Source: JAIEPM01 sp964546815
Lineage (GTDB): Bacteria > Cyanobacteriota > Vampirovibrionia > Obscuribacterales > Obscuribacteraceae
Length of the DNA: 64,000 bases
Assembly (NCBI GenBank): GCA_964546815.1
Contig: CAZJLR010000014.1
Coordinates: 62,001-126,000, forward strand
Direction of reading: 5' to 3'
The position numbers and the translations under genes were made by a program. The notes beneath the pieces are model-generated. The model saw only the letters and a program-made list of their open reading frames with translations. It was not told where the DNA came from and did not search any database. Below are positions 26,567 through 35,403 of the stretch, piece after piece. The stretch's first letter is position 1. Every line of letters starts with the position of its first letter.

Positions 26567-27064
26567 ATGTCAGACACTAGTGCTAAGACACCAAATTTTG
26601 ACCATCTAAATACGGTACTTGGAGTAAAAACACCACCTGCACCATATAAATGGAGCGGAACAGATGTGGTGCTCAAGGCTGGCAAGTTTGACGAGCAAAA
26701 ATATTTAGACGCAAAACTCCAGGCTTTGCTTGAAAGAAAGACTGCACTGGCACGAGAACAAGTGCTGAGAGTGTTTGGGCACGTCATCACAGACAACGAC
26801 AGATTAGTCTTCGAGATGTACACTTGCACGCCCGAACAATTGCAGCAGTACGACATTAAGTTCAACATGATTCTCGAGGCAGCTTTCAACCAGGCTGAGC
26901 ACGATCACAATCTCAAACTTTCCAAAGAAAACATCAAAAATAGCTTTCAGGTTTCAGACAGCTGGATGGACTCAATTGCAGTTATCGACCTGATGAAATT
27001 GACCAGCGTAAATTCAGGAACTCCGCCAGACACGCGTAAGTTTGTGCCGAAATTCCGCCGCTAA
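26567..27064 (+). CDS. Unknown soluble protein
   Basis: 165 residues from the ATG at 26567; the frame could begin at 26546 (GTG) but that gives no better ribosome site. Predicted mostly helical and acidic/basic mixed, without signal peptide, membrane segment or cysteine cluster. A single Cys sits in EMYTCTPEQ. I recognise no family. It is followed after five bases by the convergent end of a small membrane protein gene. Confidence 0.6.
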   Translation: MSDTSAKTPNFDHLNTVLGVKTPPAPYKWSGTDVVLKAGKFDEQKYLDAKLQALLERKTALAREQVLRVFGHVITDNDRLVFEMYTCTPEQLQQYDIKFNMILEAAFNQAEHDHNLKLSKENIKNSFQVSDSWMDSIAVIDLMKLTSVNSGTPPDTRKFVPKFRR

Positions 27065-27069
27065 CCAAA

Positions 27070-27279
27070 TCATTCTTCCATTGCTTTGAACCAGACAACG
27101 GTTAACCAGATGCTGCCGACAATGCTCAAAAGCAGCAACAGCGGCACCATTGCTTGGAAAAAGCAAGGATAAGAGCAGCCGAATACAATTCCGAAGGCAA
27201 AACAAACCCATTTCAAAATGGATATTTGCCAATTGCTTAGCCTGACTTTTCGTCTCAGAAGTCTAGATAATCTACTCAT
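27070..27279 (-). CDS. Small membrane protein
   Basis: 69 residues with a basic N-terminus (MSRLSRLLRRKVRLSN) and two hydrophobic helices at about 20-36 and 43-63. The composition is what one expects of a genuine two-helix inner-membrane protein (positive-inside N-terminus, Trp at interfaces), and the pattern LKWxCFAFGIxFG...PCFFQAMVPLL resembles small proteins seen in many bacteria. An overlapping frame at 27014-27232 is rejected. The ribosome site is weak. Confidence 0.55.
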   Translation of the reverse strand: MSRLSRLLRRKVRLSNWQISILKWVCFAFGIVFGCSYPCFFQAMVPLLLLLSIVGSIWLTVVWFKAMEE

Positions 27280-27395
27280 ACATTTACTTTAACACCGTGT
27301 TTTGTCCATTGCGTATGAATTCAGACGCATATAGATTAATTACTGTGGTCGGGCAATGATTCGGAAAAAGGCTAAGCAAACTGAGCAAGAATTCG

Positions 27396-29786
27396 ATGGC
27401 GAGTACAGAAGACCTGGACGACAACACAGTAGATAGCGGAATAAAGCCCCGCATATCGGCGGTGGTACATTGCCCGTCATGCGGACTGCATGTGACGGGT
27501 GGATTCAGTTCGTGCCCAAACGATGGCACAAGACTGCTGCCAGACCCCACAGCCGACGCCGTACTTCAAGACAGGTACGACTCTCTGGAATTAATCGGTG
27601 AGGGCGGCATGAGCGCCATTTACAAGGCGCGACACAAACTTATGAAGCGCATGGTCGCGATAAAACTTTTGCATTCGCGATTTAGAAACAACGTAGACAC
27701 AATGCGTCGTTTCCAAAAAGAAGCGGAAGCTATCAGTTCGCTATCACACGAAAACGTAGTAAACGTTTTTGACTTTGGTCAGTTGCAGCACGGTCAGGCA
27801 TACATGGTGATGAACTATGTGTCTGGACAAAGCATGGCAGACCTAATTAAACGCGACAATCCATTAGAACTTCAACGCGCATTGCAGCTTTTATTGCAAA
27901 TATCAGCCGGGCTCGACCACGCCCATCGCAAGCACATTGTACATCGAGACCTGAAGCCCACAAACGTGATGATTACAACCGAAGAATCGGGTAAAGAAAA
28001 GGCTATCATCGTAGACTTCGGCATAGCAAAATTCCTGGCCGACGAAGAAGGCGCGACACAAGGACAACCGCTTACAAAAACTGGTGACGTAATCGGCAGC
28101 CCCTATTATATGAGCCCCGAACAATGCCTGGGGCGGCAGATAGATGTGCGCTCCGACATTTATTCATTTGGCTGCCTCATCTTCGAATCGCTCGTCGGCA
28201 AGCCTGTTTTCATGGGCAACAATTCGCTAGAAACGATGCACAAGCATATTAGAGAGCGCCCACCCGCGCTCGATCAGATGAATGGAAACCCTGCATTAAA
28301 GCCGCACATGCAGGCAATAATTCACAAAGCGCTAGAAAAAGAACCAGACAGGCGTTATCAAACTATTGCAGAGCTAGACCATGATTTGAAAATTATGGAC
28401 GCGGCAATCAAGAAAGGCAACGTACCAAAACTTTCTTCACTTAACGCTTTCAGCGATATACGCTTGAAACGCATCTCAGTTGCCGCAGTGGCAATCGGCG
28501 CTGTCCTTTGCGTCGGTCAAATGATATTTTGGCTGAACGCTCCGTCACAACACAATCGTGAGCCAGGCAGTGTTTATATCGATCACACAGCCGACGCGGC
28601 AGGCAATGACAAACTCAAAGAAGCGATAAAAAACGATCCTCTTTTGACAAAGCTTGATGCAAGCAGAATTTCAAATACAGGTTTGGCAGAACTATCAAAC
28701 TTGCATGAACTGCAAGTCTTAAAACTAAAGGACAGCACAGCCGATGATGCCGCCCTTACCGCTTTAAGTAAGTTGCCGCATCTCAGCGACCTCACTTTAA
28801 TCGATAATAAAATTGGCGACACGGGCATGCCGACAATCGGGAAACTGAAAAACCTCAGAAATCTATCTATTGAGTCTGACAAAATCACAGACGCATCATT
28901 CGGCAACCTGGCATCACTGAAGAACCTCACGGCGCTGTCATTTCACAACGTAAAAATCACTGCCGACGGCATCGAAACACTGAGTAAGCTTCCTCAGCTA
29001 AAAACACTGGCACTGCAGGCCAACGCAACAAATGAAATTGGTGATGATGTATTAGAAGCAATCACAAAGAAACTGCCCAATCTCGAAACGCTGAAAATCG
29101 ACGAATCACAAATAACAGATGAGGCTCTGGCAAAGCTCAGCCGAATGCCTCATTTGAGCAGGCTTAGCCTTGCATTTGCAAAGAAAGTAAGCAACAAAGG
29201 TATGGAGCCGCTCTCACATCTCAAGCTCAAATGGCTGAACATTTGCGGCGTCAATATTTCTGATGACGGACTGAAGTGCCTCTCGAAAATGCCTGGGCTT
29301 GAAGAGCTATTTTTATGGAGACTTACAATCTCAGATAACAGCATGGACGACATCAACAAAATGCCGTCATTGAAAGTCCTTCACCTCTCAAGTACTCCCG
29401 TCACAGATGAAGGATTTAGCAAACTGACCGCGCTGAAAAATCTAGAAGACCTAAAACTCAAAGGCACAAAAGTCAGCGACGCAGGACTGAGCACTTTGAA
29501 AAACTTCCCACAACTAAAACGCCTCAGCCTCGCCGACCTGCCAATCACAGATGAAGGACTCAAAACAGTTATAGCAAACTGCCCCAACCTTACTGAATTG
29601 GATATTTCAGGCACAGCAATTAGCAGTGCGGGTTTGCCACAACTTAGCGCATTGAAATCACTAAAACACCTTTACTTGAAAGACTGCGAACATGTAGATG
29701 AAAAAGCAATAGAGTCGCTGCATCATACATTCCCTCCTTGCCGCACACACACGCACAAACCAATGGCGTCAAGAGCGCTCGATTAA
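27396..29786 (+). CDS. Zinc-ribbon / Ser-Thr kinase / transmembrane / LRR receptor
   Basis: 796 residues. An N-terminal treble-Cys ribbon (C26, C29, C40; CPSCG...CPNDG). The kinase domain has the glycine loop GEGGMSAIYKA at 68-78, catalytic Lys90, HRDLKPTN with Asp185, DFGIAKF with Asp207, and GSPYYMSPEQ. A transmembrane helix sits at about 359-381. About 15 leucine-rich repeats of the cysteine-less LxxLxxLxLxxTxITDxGLxxL type fill 410-780, outside the membrane. By topology this is a membrane receptor kinase with an extracytoplasmic ligand-binding LRR and cytoplasmic kinase, as known in Planctomycetes and related groups. All catalytic residues are present, so it should be active. Confidence 0.95.
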   Translation: MASTEDLDDNTVDSGIKPRISAVVHCPSCGLHVTGGFSSCPNDGTRLLPDPTADAVLQDRYDSLELIGEGGMSAIYKARHKLMKRMVAIKLLHSRFRNNVDTMRRFQKEAEAISSLSHENVVNVFDFGQLQHGQAYMVMNYVSGQSMADLIKRDNPLELQRALQLLLQISAGLDHAHRKHIVHRDLKPTNVMITTEESGKEKAIIVDFGIAKFLADEEGATQGQPLTKTGDVIGSPYYMSPEQCLGRQIDVRSDIYSFGCLIFESLVGKPVFMGNNSLETMHKHIRERPPALDQMNGNPALKPHMQAIIHKALEKEPDRRYQTIAELDHDLKIMDAAIKKGNVPKLSSLNAFSDIRLKRISVAAVAIGAVLCVGQMIFWLNAPSQHNREPGSVYIDHTADAAGNDKLKEAIKNDPLLTKLDASRISNTGLAELSNLHELQVLKLKDSTADDAALTALSKLPHLSDLTLIDNKIGDTGMPTIGKLKNLRNLSIESDKITDASFGNLASLKNLTALSFHNVKITADGIETLSKLPQLKTLALQANATNEIGDDVLEAITKKLPNLETLKIDESQITDEALAKLSRMPHLSRLSLAFAKKVSNKGMEPLSHLKLKWLNICGVNISDDGLKCLSKMPGLEELFLWRLTISDNSMDDINKMPSLKVLHLSSTPVTDEGFSKLTALKNLEDLKLKGTKVSDAGLSTLKNFPQLKRLSLADLPITDEGLKTVIANCPNLTELDISGTAISSAGLPQLSALKSLKHLYLKDCEHVDEKAIESLHHTFPPCRTHTHKPMASRALD

Positions 29787-29801
29787 AATCAAGAAAACCG
29801 A

Positions 29802-29834
29802 AAGGACCGGTCTTTGTGGGGGAGACCGATCCTT
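29802..29834. terminator. Hairpin between convergent genes
   Basis: AAGGA-x-CGGTCT pairs with AGACCG-x-TCCTT around a 9-base loop. It lies 15 bases after the kinase stop and 56 bases before the end of the next, convergent gene, so it probably terminates both. Confidence 0.6.
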
Positions 29835-29889
29835 ATTCTGGCGTTGCCGTGCTGTGGGATGTAGCAACAAAAATCTAGTAGAAACTCAT

Positions 29890-30312
29890 TTAGAGAAAGT
29901 AAACTGTCTGGCGCAAACCTGCATGCTCAGCTTCTAGTTGAAAAACAGTCTTGGCTGCAGCCGGAACTTCTTCGCCCGGAAGGACAAATTTGGCATCGCG
30001 ATTTTGAAGTTCTTGCAAAATTCCAACGTAATTGTGCGACGGTACTTTGACACAAACGATGTCTTTGTGTGAATTGTGCATATCTTGCATCATGCACATA
30101 ATGCTCTGAGCAGCGGCTTTGACGACTGGGCTTGTTTGGTATGACTTCTGAACAACTTCGATGCCAGGAATTGAACTAGTCTTAGTATCTTGGGCATATG
30201 CTGGGCTCAGCAAACTCAAGAGCGTGAATGAAAGAAGCAAGAAGTACTTGAAGAAGGCACTTTGTGAATTCGACTTACTGTCTAGCATTTGAGTTCCAAC
30301 TTGAGTAGTCAT
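29890..30312 (-). CDS. Small secreted protein of unknown function
   Basis: 140 residues, ATG eight bases after GAGG. Signal peptide (FFKYFLLLSFTLLSLLSPAYAQ). The mature part has two cysteines (SIMCMMQDMHNSHKDIVCVKV), possibly a disulphide, and a C-terminal segment (GEEVPAAAKTVFQLEAEHAGLRQTVYF). No family recognised. Confidence 0.7.
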   Translation of the reverse strand: MTTQVGTQMLDSKSNSQSAFFKYFLLLSFTLLSLLSPAYAQDTKTSSIPGIEVVQKSYQTSPVVKAAAQSIMCMMQDMHNSHKDIVCVKVPSHNYVGILQELQNRDAKFVLPGEEVPAAAKTVFQLEAEHAGLRQTVYFL

Positions 30313-30557
30313 TGTCTTGTCCTCGGTTTTTCACTTTCTAGGAAGTTTGTCTTGCGGCGACTTCGCTCGTTTCCTTTTACTCTTTCAGAATAGTCCTCAT
30401 AAGTCCCAGCTTTGTCCTGAGTTTGTCCCCAAAATGTCCCCGCCGGGCACACCGACAATGTGCAAGAATTAGGAGGAATTTTGAAAAAAAATAGGAATTC
30501 TGATTTCGACAGACAGGGCGAAGGTTTTCAGCCCTCACCAGCAAGAGAGAGCAAGCG

Positions 30558-31283
30558 ATGTCAAAGGCCGAATTCGACAGATATAGACTTTTCACCAGCA
30601 CCGCACTTGCAGCATTTTTGATAATCCTGGCGCCCTTAGTCCAGCAACCCGCTTTCCCTAAGGCAGCAAGCAAAGCGAAAGCCGCCCCTAGCACCGCCGG
30701 TCTTCATCACATCGTTCCTGACGACGGAGACAAGAGTTCTTTTGCAGCATTTAGAAAGCAATATATAGATGCGGTTAAACGTCACGATAAGGCTTTTATT
30801 GATGCGGCGCTCTCGCCCGATGTTGCCATGGCGCTTGGAGGCGGCAAGGGCAAACAAGCATTCTACGAAGAATGGCAAGGACTTCAGCCCGACAGCGAAT
30901 TTTGGTCGCGCATAGAGCGAGTGCTCAAGCATGGCGCGCAATTAGACGCCGAATCGGGCGAATACCATGCACCAGCAGTTTCATTTGACGACAGCCACAG
31001 TGAGCTGCCCCAGGCAGTTGTGTGGACAAAGCAAGCCTCACTCAGACAAGGGCCGACACTTGAGTCACCTGTTATCGCCAATACATTTGATGAGCAAATA
31101 ACTCTGCTAGAACCATCAGATGCAATGCCCATGAAAGCAAAATGGGCAAAGGTTAGAACACGCAGCGGAAAAACTGGCTACATGCAAGCCGATGACTTCT
31201 ACAGCGCATACGACGAATTTGCAGTGTTCAAACAAACGAATGGAAAATGGGTTCTTACTTGGTTTGGGTTTGCAGGACTTTGA
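30558..31283 (+). CDS. Membrane-anchored or secreted bacterial SH3-domain protein
   Basis: 241 residues. A hydrophobic segment (LFTSTALAAFLIILAPLV) near the N-terminus acts as signal or anchor. Residues about 55-120 form a helical domain (FAAFRKQYIDAVKRHDKAFIDAALSPDVAMALGG), and a bacterial SH3 domain follows (about 150-215: VVWTKQASLRQGPTLESPVI...WAKVRTRSGKTGYMQADDFYS). SH3b domains bind cell-wall peptides or ligands. The stop codon overlaps the proposed TTG start of the next gene, so they are probably translated together. Confidence 0.85.
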   Translation: MSKAEFDRYRLFTSTALAAFLIILAPLVQQPAFPKAASKAKAAPSTAGLHHIVPDDGDKSSFAAFRKQYIDAVKRHDKAFIDAALSPDVAMALGGGKGKQAFYEEWQGLQPDSEFWSRIERVLKHGAQLDAESGEYHAPAVSFDDSHSELPQAVVWTKQASLRQGPTLESPVIANTFDEQITLLEPSDAMPMKAKWAKVRTRSGKTGYMQADDFYSAYDEFAVFKQTNGKWVLTWFGFAGL

Positions 31284-32164
31284 AGAAACGGCAGCTTAAC
31301 CTAGCGAAACCTGCGCGGATTGGCACCATCATGCTGAACGCAGTTGTGATAATGCTCTGCTCAGCTTTTCAATTTGCAAATCCAACATATGCGCAAACAT
31401 TACTCGAAGGAAAAATAGAACATTCAGAATCGCTTCCTCCAGTAGATTCACAATGGCATGTGGGCGCAAAATTTGACGCGGCAAGATTGCCTGTCACAGG
31501 CTCAGGAACAGTAATCTGGTGGCGTGTACCCGATTGGTTAGCCGGCACCTGGCACAACATTGGCAAGGTGAAAAGACTTTCTTTGAAAGACATCGAGCAC
31601 GAAGAAAAATCACAAGGCTTCGATGCCGTTGATGTCAAATATCCAGACGCTGAAATAATCGGTTATCAAAAAGATAGAGAGAACGCTGTTTGGACCTGCG
31701 TCCCCGCGCCATATGTTGGCAGAACAGTACAAGGCGACAACACAAACGTGAGTATCATTTACTCCGCAACTCCAGTGGACATCAACGAGAACCAAGTTGT
31801 GATTCGCTTTTTGGCAACGACTTTAACAGTGGAAAAAAACAAGGGCAAAATTGTTTCTGTGAGTCAAAGAGAGTCGCTGCAAACGTATAAGCCTATCGAA
31901 AACAACCGCATTCTTGTTCAGGCATCGATGAAATTCTTTGATGAAAATGGCGCGGCAAGATTTGAAAGCAAAGTGCTCAGTCAGTGCGCAAGAATAGAAC
32001 ACTTCAGAGAGACACCATACCTGCCGACTCCAGCAAATGTACCTACATTAATTGACATGCGAAAATCGTTCGACAATTTTTTGCGACGCCAGAGGCTAGA
32101 CCGTCTGATTCCAGAGAGATATCCACTGGCTCCAGTTCAGGGATACCAAATGATTAGCATATAA
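31280..32164 (+). CDS. Secreted protein of unknown function, coupled to the SH3 protein
   Basis: 294 residues if it starts at the TTG at 31280, which overlaps the preceding stop as TTGA. I prefer this to the ATG at 31247 (37-base overlap, no ribosome site) because it gives a basic n-region (KKRQLNLAKPARIG) before a signal peptide ending ANPTYAQ. The ATG at 31331 is another option. The mature protein has GTVIWWRVPDWLAGTWHNIGKVKR and looks beta-rich. I know no family. Shared transcription with an SH3-domain protein suggests an envelope role. Confidence 0.7.
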   Translation: MKKRQLNLAKPARIGTIMLNAVVIMLCSAFQFANPTYAQTLLEGKIEHSESLPPVDSQWHVGAKFDAARLPVTGSGTVIWWRVPDWLAGTWHNIGKVKRLSLKDIEHEEKSQGFDAVDVKYPDAEIIGYQKDRENAVWTCVPAPYVGRTVQGDNTNVSIIYSATPVDINENQVVIRFLATTLTVEKNKGKIVSVSQRESLQTYKPIENNRILVQASMKFFDENGAARFESKVLSQCARIEHFRETPYLPTPANVPTLIDMRKSFDNFLRRQRLDRLIPERYPLAPVQGYQMISI

Positions 32165-32178
32165 ATGATTTGCAGCAA

Positions 32179-33096
32179 TCATTTTCCAGCAACGTTTGAA
32201 ATGAATTTTTCACGCAAAGATTTAAGAGCAGCTTTCCACTCTTGCTGAGATGCAAATGCTGCGTCAACATCACCTTGCGCCGCCAGTTTGTTTTCTACCA
32301 AAATTTCGCCGAGCAATTTACGTGGACCATTGGCGGGCAGAGCTCGTTGAATTTGCAAAGCCGCTTCAATTTGCTCTTCACTAATCTTTCCTGTACCTTT
32401 CAAAAACTGTCCAAGTTGTGGAACATGCTTAAACTGCAATTCCTCGGCAGCTTTGGCAAAATGAGCTTCGTTGCTAACGAGAAGTTGCTTGCCGCCAACT
32501 TGAGCTTCGCTTGCAATACCGGCATTGAGTTCTGCAAGTCGTGAAACTTCTTTCGAAATAGCATCTGGATTTATACGCTCACTTGTGAGCAACGCCCGCT
32601 CGCGCAGCATCCTTTCAGAGAAAGTTGCCAGCGTTTCACCCGACTCTGCAGCCACTGTTTTCGGCATCATCCATAATTTCACCAGATCGCCTGCGTAAGC
32701 CTCTCTTGCGTGCTCGGGCAAAGCGCCTGTTACTCCATTTTTTAGAAAAGGTCTTTCCAGGTTTGGTATTGCCTTTCCTTCCAACGTGGTTAGATTGCCG
32801 GCTCCGGCTTTGAACAGTTCTGTTCCCTTGCTCACAGCGCCAGACAAGCCTGCTCGCTCGCCACCACTTAATCCGCTTTGTAGCGCGCCCTCAACTGTGC
32901 CTGCTGAAGCACGCTTAGCCGCATATCTGAGAGCAAAACCTGTTCCTAAAATGGCTAACCCTGCTGCAGTTGCCTCAACAGGGTTATTTTTCACAAAGTC
33001 ACTGACTTTGTTGTAGGAGTCTTCAAAAAGCGAATTACTATGGTCGTTGTGCAGCAGAACTGATTTCTGCAGGCCACTCTCAACTCTATCAACCAC
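32179..33096 (-). CDS. Membrane-associated protein with MshEN-like C-terminal repeats
   Basis: 305 residues from a GTG just after GGGAAAGG. A hydrophobic segment at about 38-56 (EATAAGLAILGTGFALRYAA) could span the membrane. The C-terminus (about 220-295) has two copies of the LGExLxxxxxIxxxQIxxALxxQ pattern (QFLKGTGKISEEQIEAALQIQ; LGEILVENKLAAQGDVDAAFASQ) found in the N-terminal domain of GspE/PilB/MshE ATPases, where it binds c-di-GMP. There is no ATPase domain, so it may be a stand-alone regulator or only structurally similar. The middle is unassigned. Confidence 0.75.
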   Translation of the reverse strand: MVDRVESGLQKSVLLHNDHSNSLFEDSYNKVSDFVKNNPVEATAAGLAILGTGFALRYAAKRASAGTVEGALQSGLSGGERAGLSGAVSKGTELFKAGAGNLTTLEGKAIPNLERPFLKNGVTGALPEHAREAYAGDLVKLWMMPKTVAAESGETLATFSERMLRERALLTSERINPDAISKEVSRLAELNAGIASEAQVGGKQLLVSNEAHFAKAAEELQFKHVPQLGQFLKGTGKISEEQIEAALQIQRALPANGPRKLLGEILVENKLAAQGDVDAAFASQQEWKAALKSLREKFISNVAGK

Positions 33097-33212
33097 TTAG
33101 CCTTTCCCCATGTCGCCGAATTCATGGTCAAAATCTATCTCGGCTTACATTACTACTACATTACTAGTAGCCGGAAAAGGGTATTTTCACCACATCTCGG
33201 GGGCACAGGGGT

Positions 33213-33596
33213 CTAAAGCCAGCTCATCGCTTCATCGGCAGATCTGTTGGTTCTCTCGACATAACAACCAAATTCTTCAGGAATAGAGGTGTTGCTTCCA
33301 TTCCACTTATTGAGCTTGGCTGTTGTCACCTGCAACCCTTCTAGCGCTTTTTGTCTGATAGCTGCGCTGTCTGTGCGATTGGCAATTAGCTCAAACACCC
33401 GATGCGATGCAGCCCACTGCCGTGTTCTGTAATAACATGCGGCAAGCATGAGACGTGCATCCCAATTGTTTGGTTCTAAGTCTAGAATTGAATGTAGGTG
33501 ATTGATTGCGTCGTCAAAACGCCCAGCATGGTAACTATTTATCGCTCCAAGGGCGACCGAGACGTCTGCAATCATTGTGTTAAAGGTCAACTTCAC
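33213..33596 (-). CDS. Short TPR protein
   Basis: 127 residues from a GTG at 33596 nine bases after a GGGGGG ribosome site; the ATG at 33575 is an alternative. Two TPR units are seen (AINSYHAGRFDDAINHLHSILDLEPNNWDARLMLAACYYRTRQWAASHRVFELI). No signal peptide. A protein-binding adaptor in the cytoplasm; partner unknown. Confidence 0.75.
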   Translation of the reverse strand: MKLTFNTMIADVSVALGAINSYHAGRFDDAINHLHSILDLEPNNWDARLMLAACYYRTRQWAASHRVFELIANRTDSAAIRQKALEGLQVTTAKLNKWNGSNTSIPEEFGCYVERTNRSADEAMSWL

Positions 33597-33731
33597 CGAA
33601 ATAGCCCCCCAAAGGCTCCTGACAATTCCACCTTATACCGGATTCACATTTTCTCGCGTCGGTAATTTGACGGATCTTTTCGGCTAAAAACCCTACTGTC
33701 AGGGTTTTTACGGGATCGTTCATAACATTTC

Positions 33732-34409
33732 TTAAAATCCACGGAAGAGTTTTTTCCACCAGGGCAGAGCCGAAGAGTCTTCCTGCTTAGGCTTTGACGG
33801 CTTTCCTTCGTAATACAAATCTCGGTCGCTCCATTTGGGTCGCATTTCTGGAGGTACCTCAACGATTCGCCCGTCAGCATCAACGGCTGATAACGGTTGG
33901 TCCTCCTGCGCCCAAAATTGGCACGGCAACTTGAGCCCTGGCTGAATCCATTCGCAGTCCTTAAACGACAGATCCTTAAAGACCAGATTTTTCACTTCGT
34001 GCTGCAAGCTTGCAGGAAGCTCGGACACATGGAGAGGCTTTGAGGGTACGTTTACACGCTTGTACGGCGGCACAGCATCAAGATCTTCATCAGCGTAGAG
34101 ATCTTCAACGATGCTCCCATCGGGTCTAATTACAGACGGATGGTCATAGTCGCAATAAAAGCCATAAAGTCCCACGCTTTCAGGATTTGGGCATTCGTAC
34201 TTATCAAGTTCAACCTGGCGCCCGGTGTGTTTGGCAAGAGTTTCTAGAAACTCCATGCCATTACCTTGATCGCCACCGTATGCCATCGGGACCGCACCTG
34301 GTTCAGAACTGTCCATCAACGCCACGTAACCGTCCTGGTCTACGGCAAACCATGTCGTATCCATACTATGTGCCGCTGGATAATCTAGATCAAATTCGGA
34401 CCCTGCCAT
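33732..34409 (-). CDS. Unknown protein directly after a radical SAM enzyme
   Basis: 225 residues. The start ATG at 34409 immediately follows the TAG of the radical SAM gene, so the two are translated from one mRNA. The N-terminus (FDLDYPAAHSMDTTWFAVDQDGYVALMDSSEPGAVP) is a beta-rich start found in many uncharacterised bacterial proteins that I associate with immunity-type or SMI1-like folds. Other landmarks are GLYGFYCDYDH and KLPCQFWAQEDQPL, with Cys in each. No leader or core peptide pattern of a RiPP is apparent. It could be substrate or partner of the radical SAM enzyme; this is inference from position. Confidence 0.75.
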   Translation of the reverse strand: MAGSEFDLDYPAAHSMDTTWFAVDQDGYVALMDSSEPGAVPMAYGGDQGNGMEFLETLAKHTGRQVELDKYECPNPESVGLYGFYCDYDHPSVIRPDGSIVEDLYADEDLDAVPPYKRVNVPSKPLHVSELPASLQHEVKNLVFKDLSFKDCEWIQPGLKLPCQFWAQEDQPLSAVDADGRIVEVPPEMRPKWSDRDLYYEGKPSKPKQEDSSALPWWKKLFRGF

Positions 34410-35150
34410 CTAGGTTGTTCCTCCACAGAAGATCAAGTTTAATCCATCAAGCGCCTGGATCAAATGATTATACGTAAGTCCTGCAAGCGGCCGGCGCGCA
34501 GTGGTGTATGAACACCAGGCAACAGTTTTATCGGCCGCAATAGAACAAAATCGGGGGCTGATTGAGCAAGCACTCAAGCATGTCATTGATTGAAACTTTG
34601 GTCCTGCAACTTTTGCCAACTCAGATGGAGTGGGAGTATCAAAAGTGCGCATAGGCAGATAGACAATTCTCTCATTGCCAATGCCATTTTGTTTGAGCGC
34701 TTCCGCCGCGCGAGAAGCAGGCTCTAATGTCGATTTAGCCACCAGCAGATTGACACCACTTTTGATACCAGCAGCTTCAAGTGACTTCACTTGCTTTATC
34801 ACTCTGTTCAGTTCTTTTTCGTCGCCAGGATAGTGGATAGAGACATGGACTTTATCAGGAGCAGCATTTACAAGTGCTTCAAAATTCTGGTCTAGAAGCA
34901 ATCCATTCGTTGTAAGTGAGCGAAATATCTTGCCCTTTAGTTTGCCCAAAAGACTGTACAAAGCGGCATATTGCAGAGGCTCTCCGCCTCCAAACGAAAC
35001 AGCCTTGATGCCTGAGCGCGCGCAGTCTAGTACAAAGCTTGAAAGCTCGTTTTCATCCCAAGAAAATCGACCTTCTGGATTGCTACCGTTATAACAAAAG
35101 TCGCAAGCCTTTGCGCACTTATCACTCAGTTCAATCGAAATTCTGTCCAT
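34410..35150 (-). CDS. Radical SAM enzyme
   Basis: 246 residues from the ATG at 35150. A frame extends to 35279 but its extra 43 residues look non-native. The cluster motif CxxxCxxC is at residues 12-19 (CAKACDFCYNG), with VSFGGGEPL for SAM binding and a TIM-barrel of normal spacing (SLTTNGLLLD; VHVSIHYPG). The C-terminal quarter has more cysteines (MTCLSACSISPRFCSI..VAWCSY), reminiscent of an auxiliary cluster as in SPASM/twitch proteins but shorter. Substrate unknown. It directly precedes and abuts the unknown gene at 33732-34409. Confidence 0.88.
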   Translation of the reverse strand: MDRISIELSDKCAKACDFCYNGSNPEGRFSWDENELSSFVLDCARSGIKAVSFGGGEPLQYAALYSLLGKLKGKIFRSLTTNGLLLDQNFEALVNAAPDKVHVSIHYPGDEKELNRVIKQVKSLEAAGIKSGVNLLVAKSTLEPASRAAEALKQNGIGNERIVYLPMRTFDTPTPSELAKVAGPKFQSMTCLSACSISPRFCSIAADKTVAWCSYTTARRPLAGLTYNHLIQALDGLNLIFCGGTT

Positions 35151-35403
35151 CGTGATGGCTACTACCTTTCGGCCTGATTTAAAATTGTCGGCATTAACAG
35201 TTAAGCAAGCTGCAGAAAAGCGACAACAGGTAATAAGTTTACACCCAAACGGTAAAGCAATTTCGATGAAGGTGAACATCGATATTCTTCAGCTCGTGCC
35301 TGATTTCTCAACCAATTAGCTGGGATTTATGATCACAATAACATGTCCTCAGACGACTAAGAAGTTAAAATGCTTGAGACATTCTGCGTTTGGGAGAAAA
35401 GCA

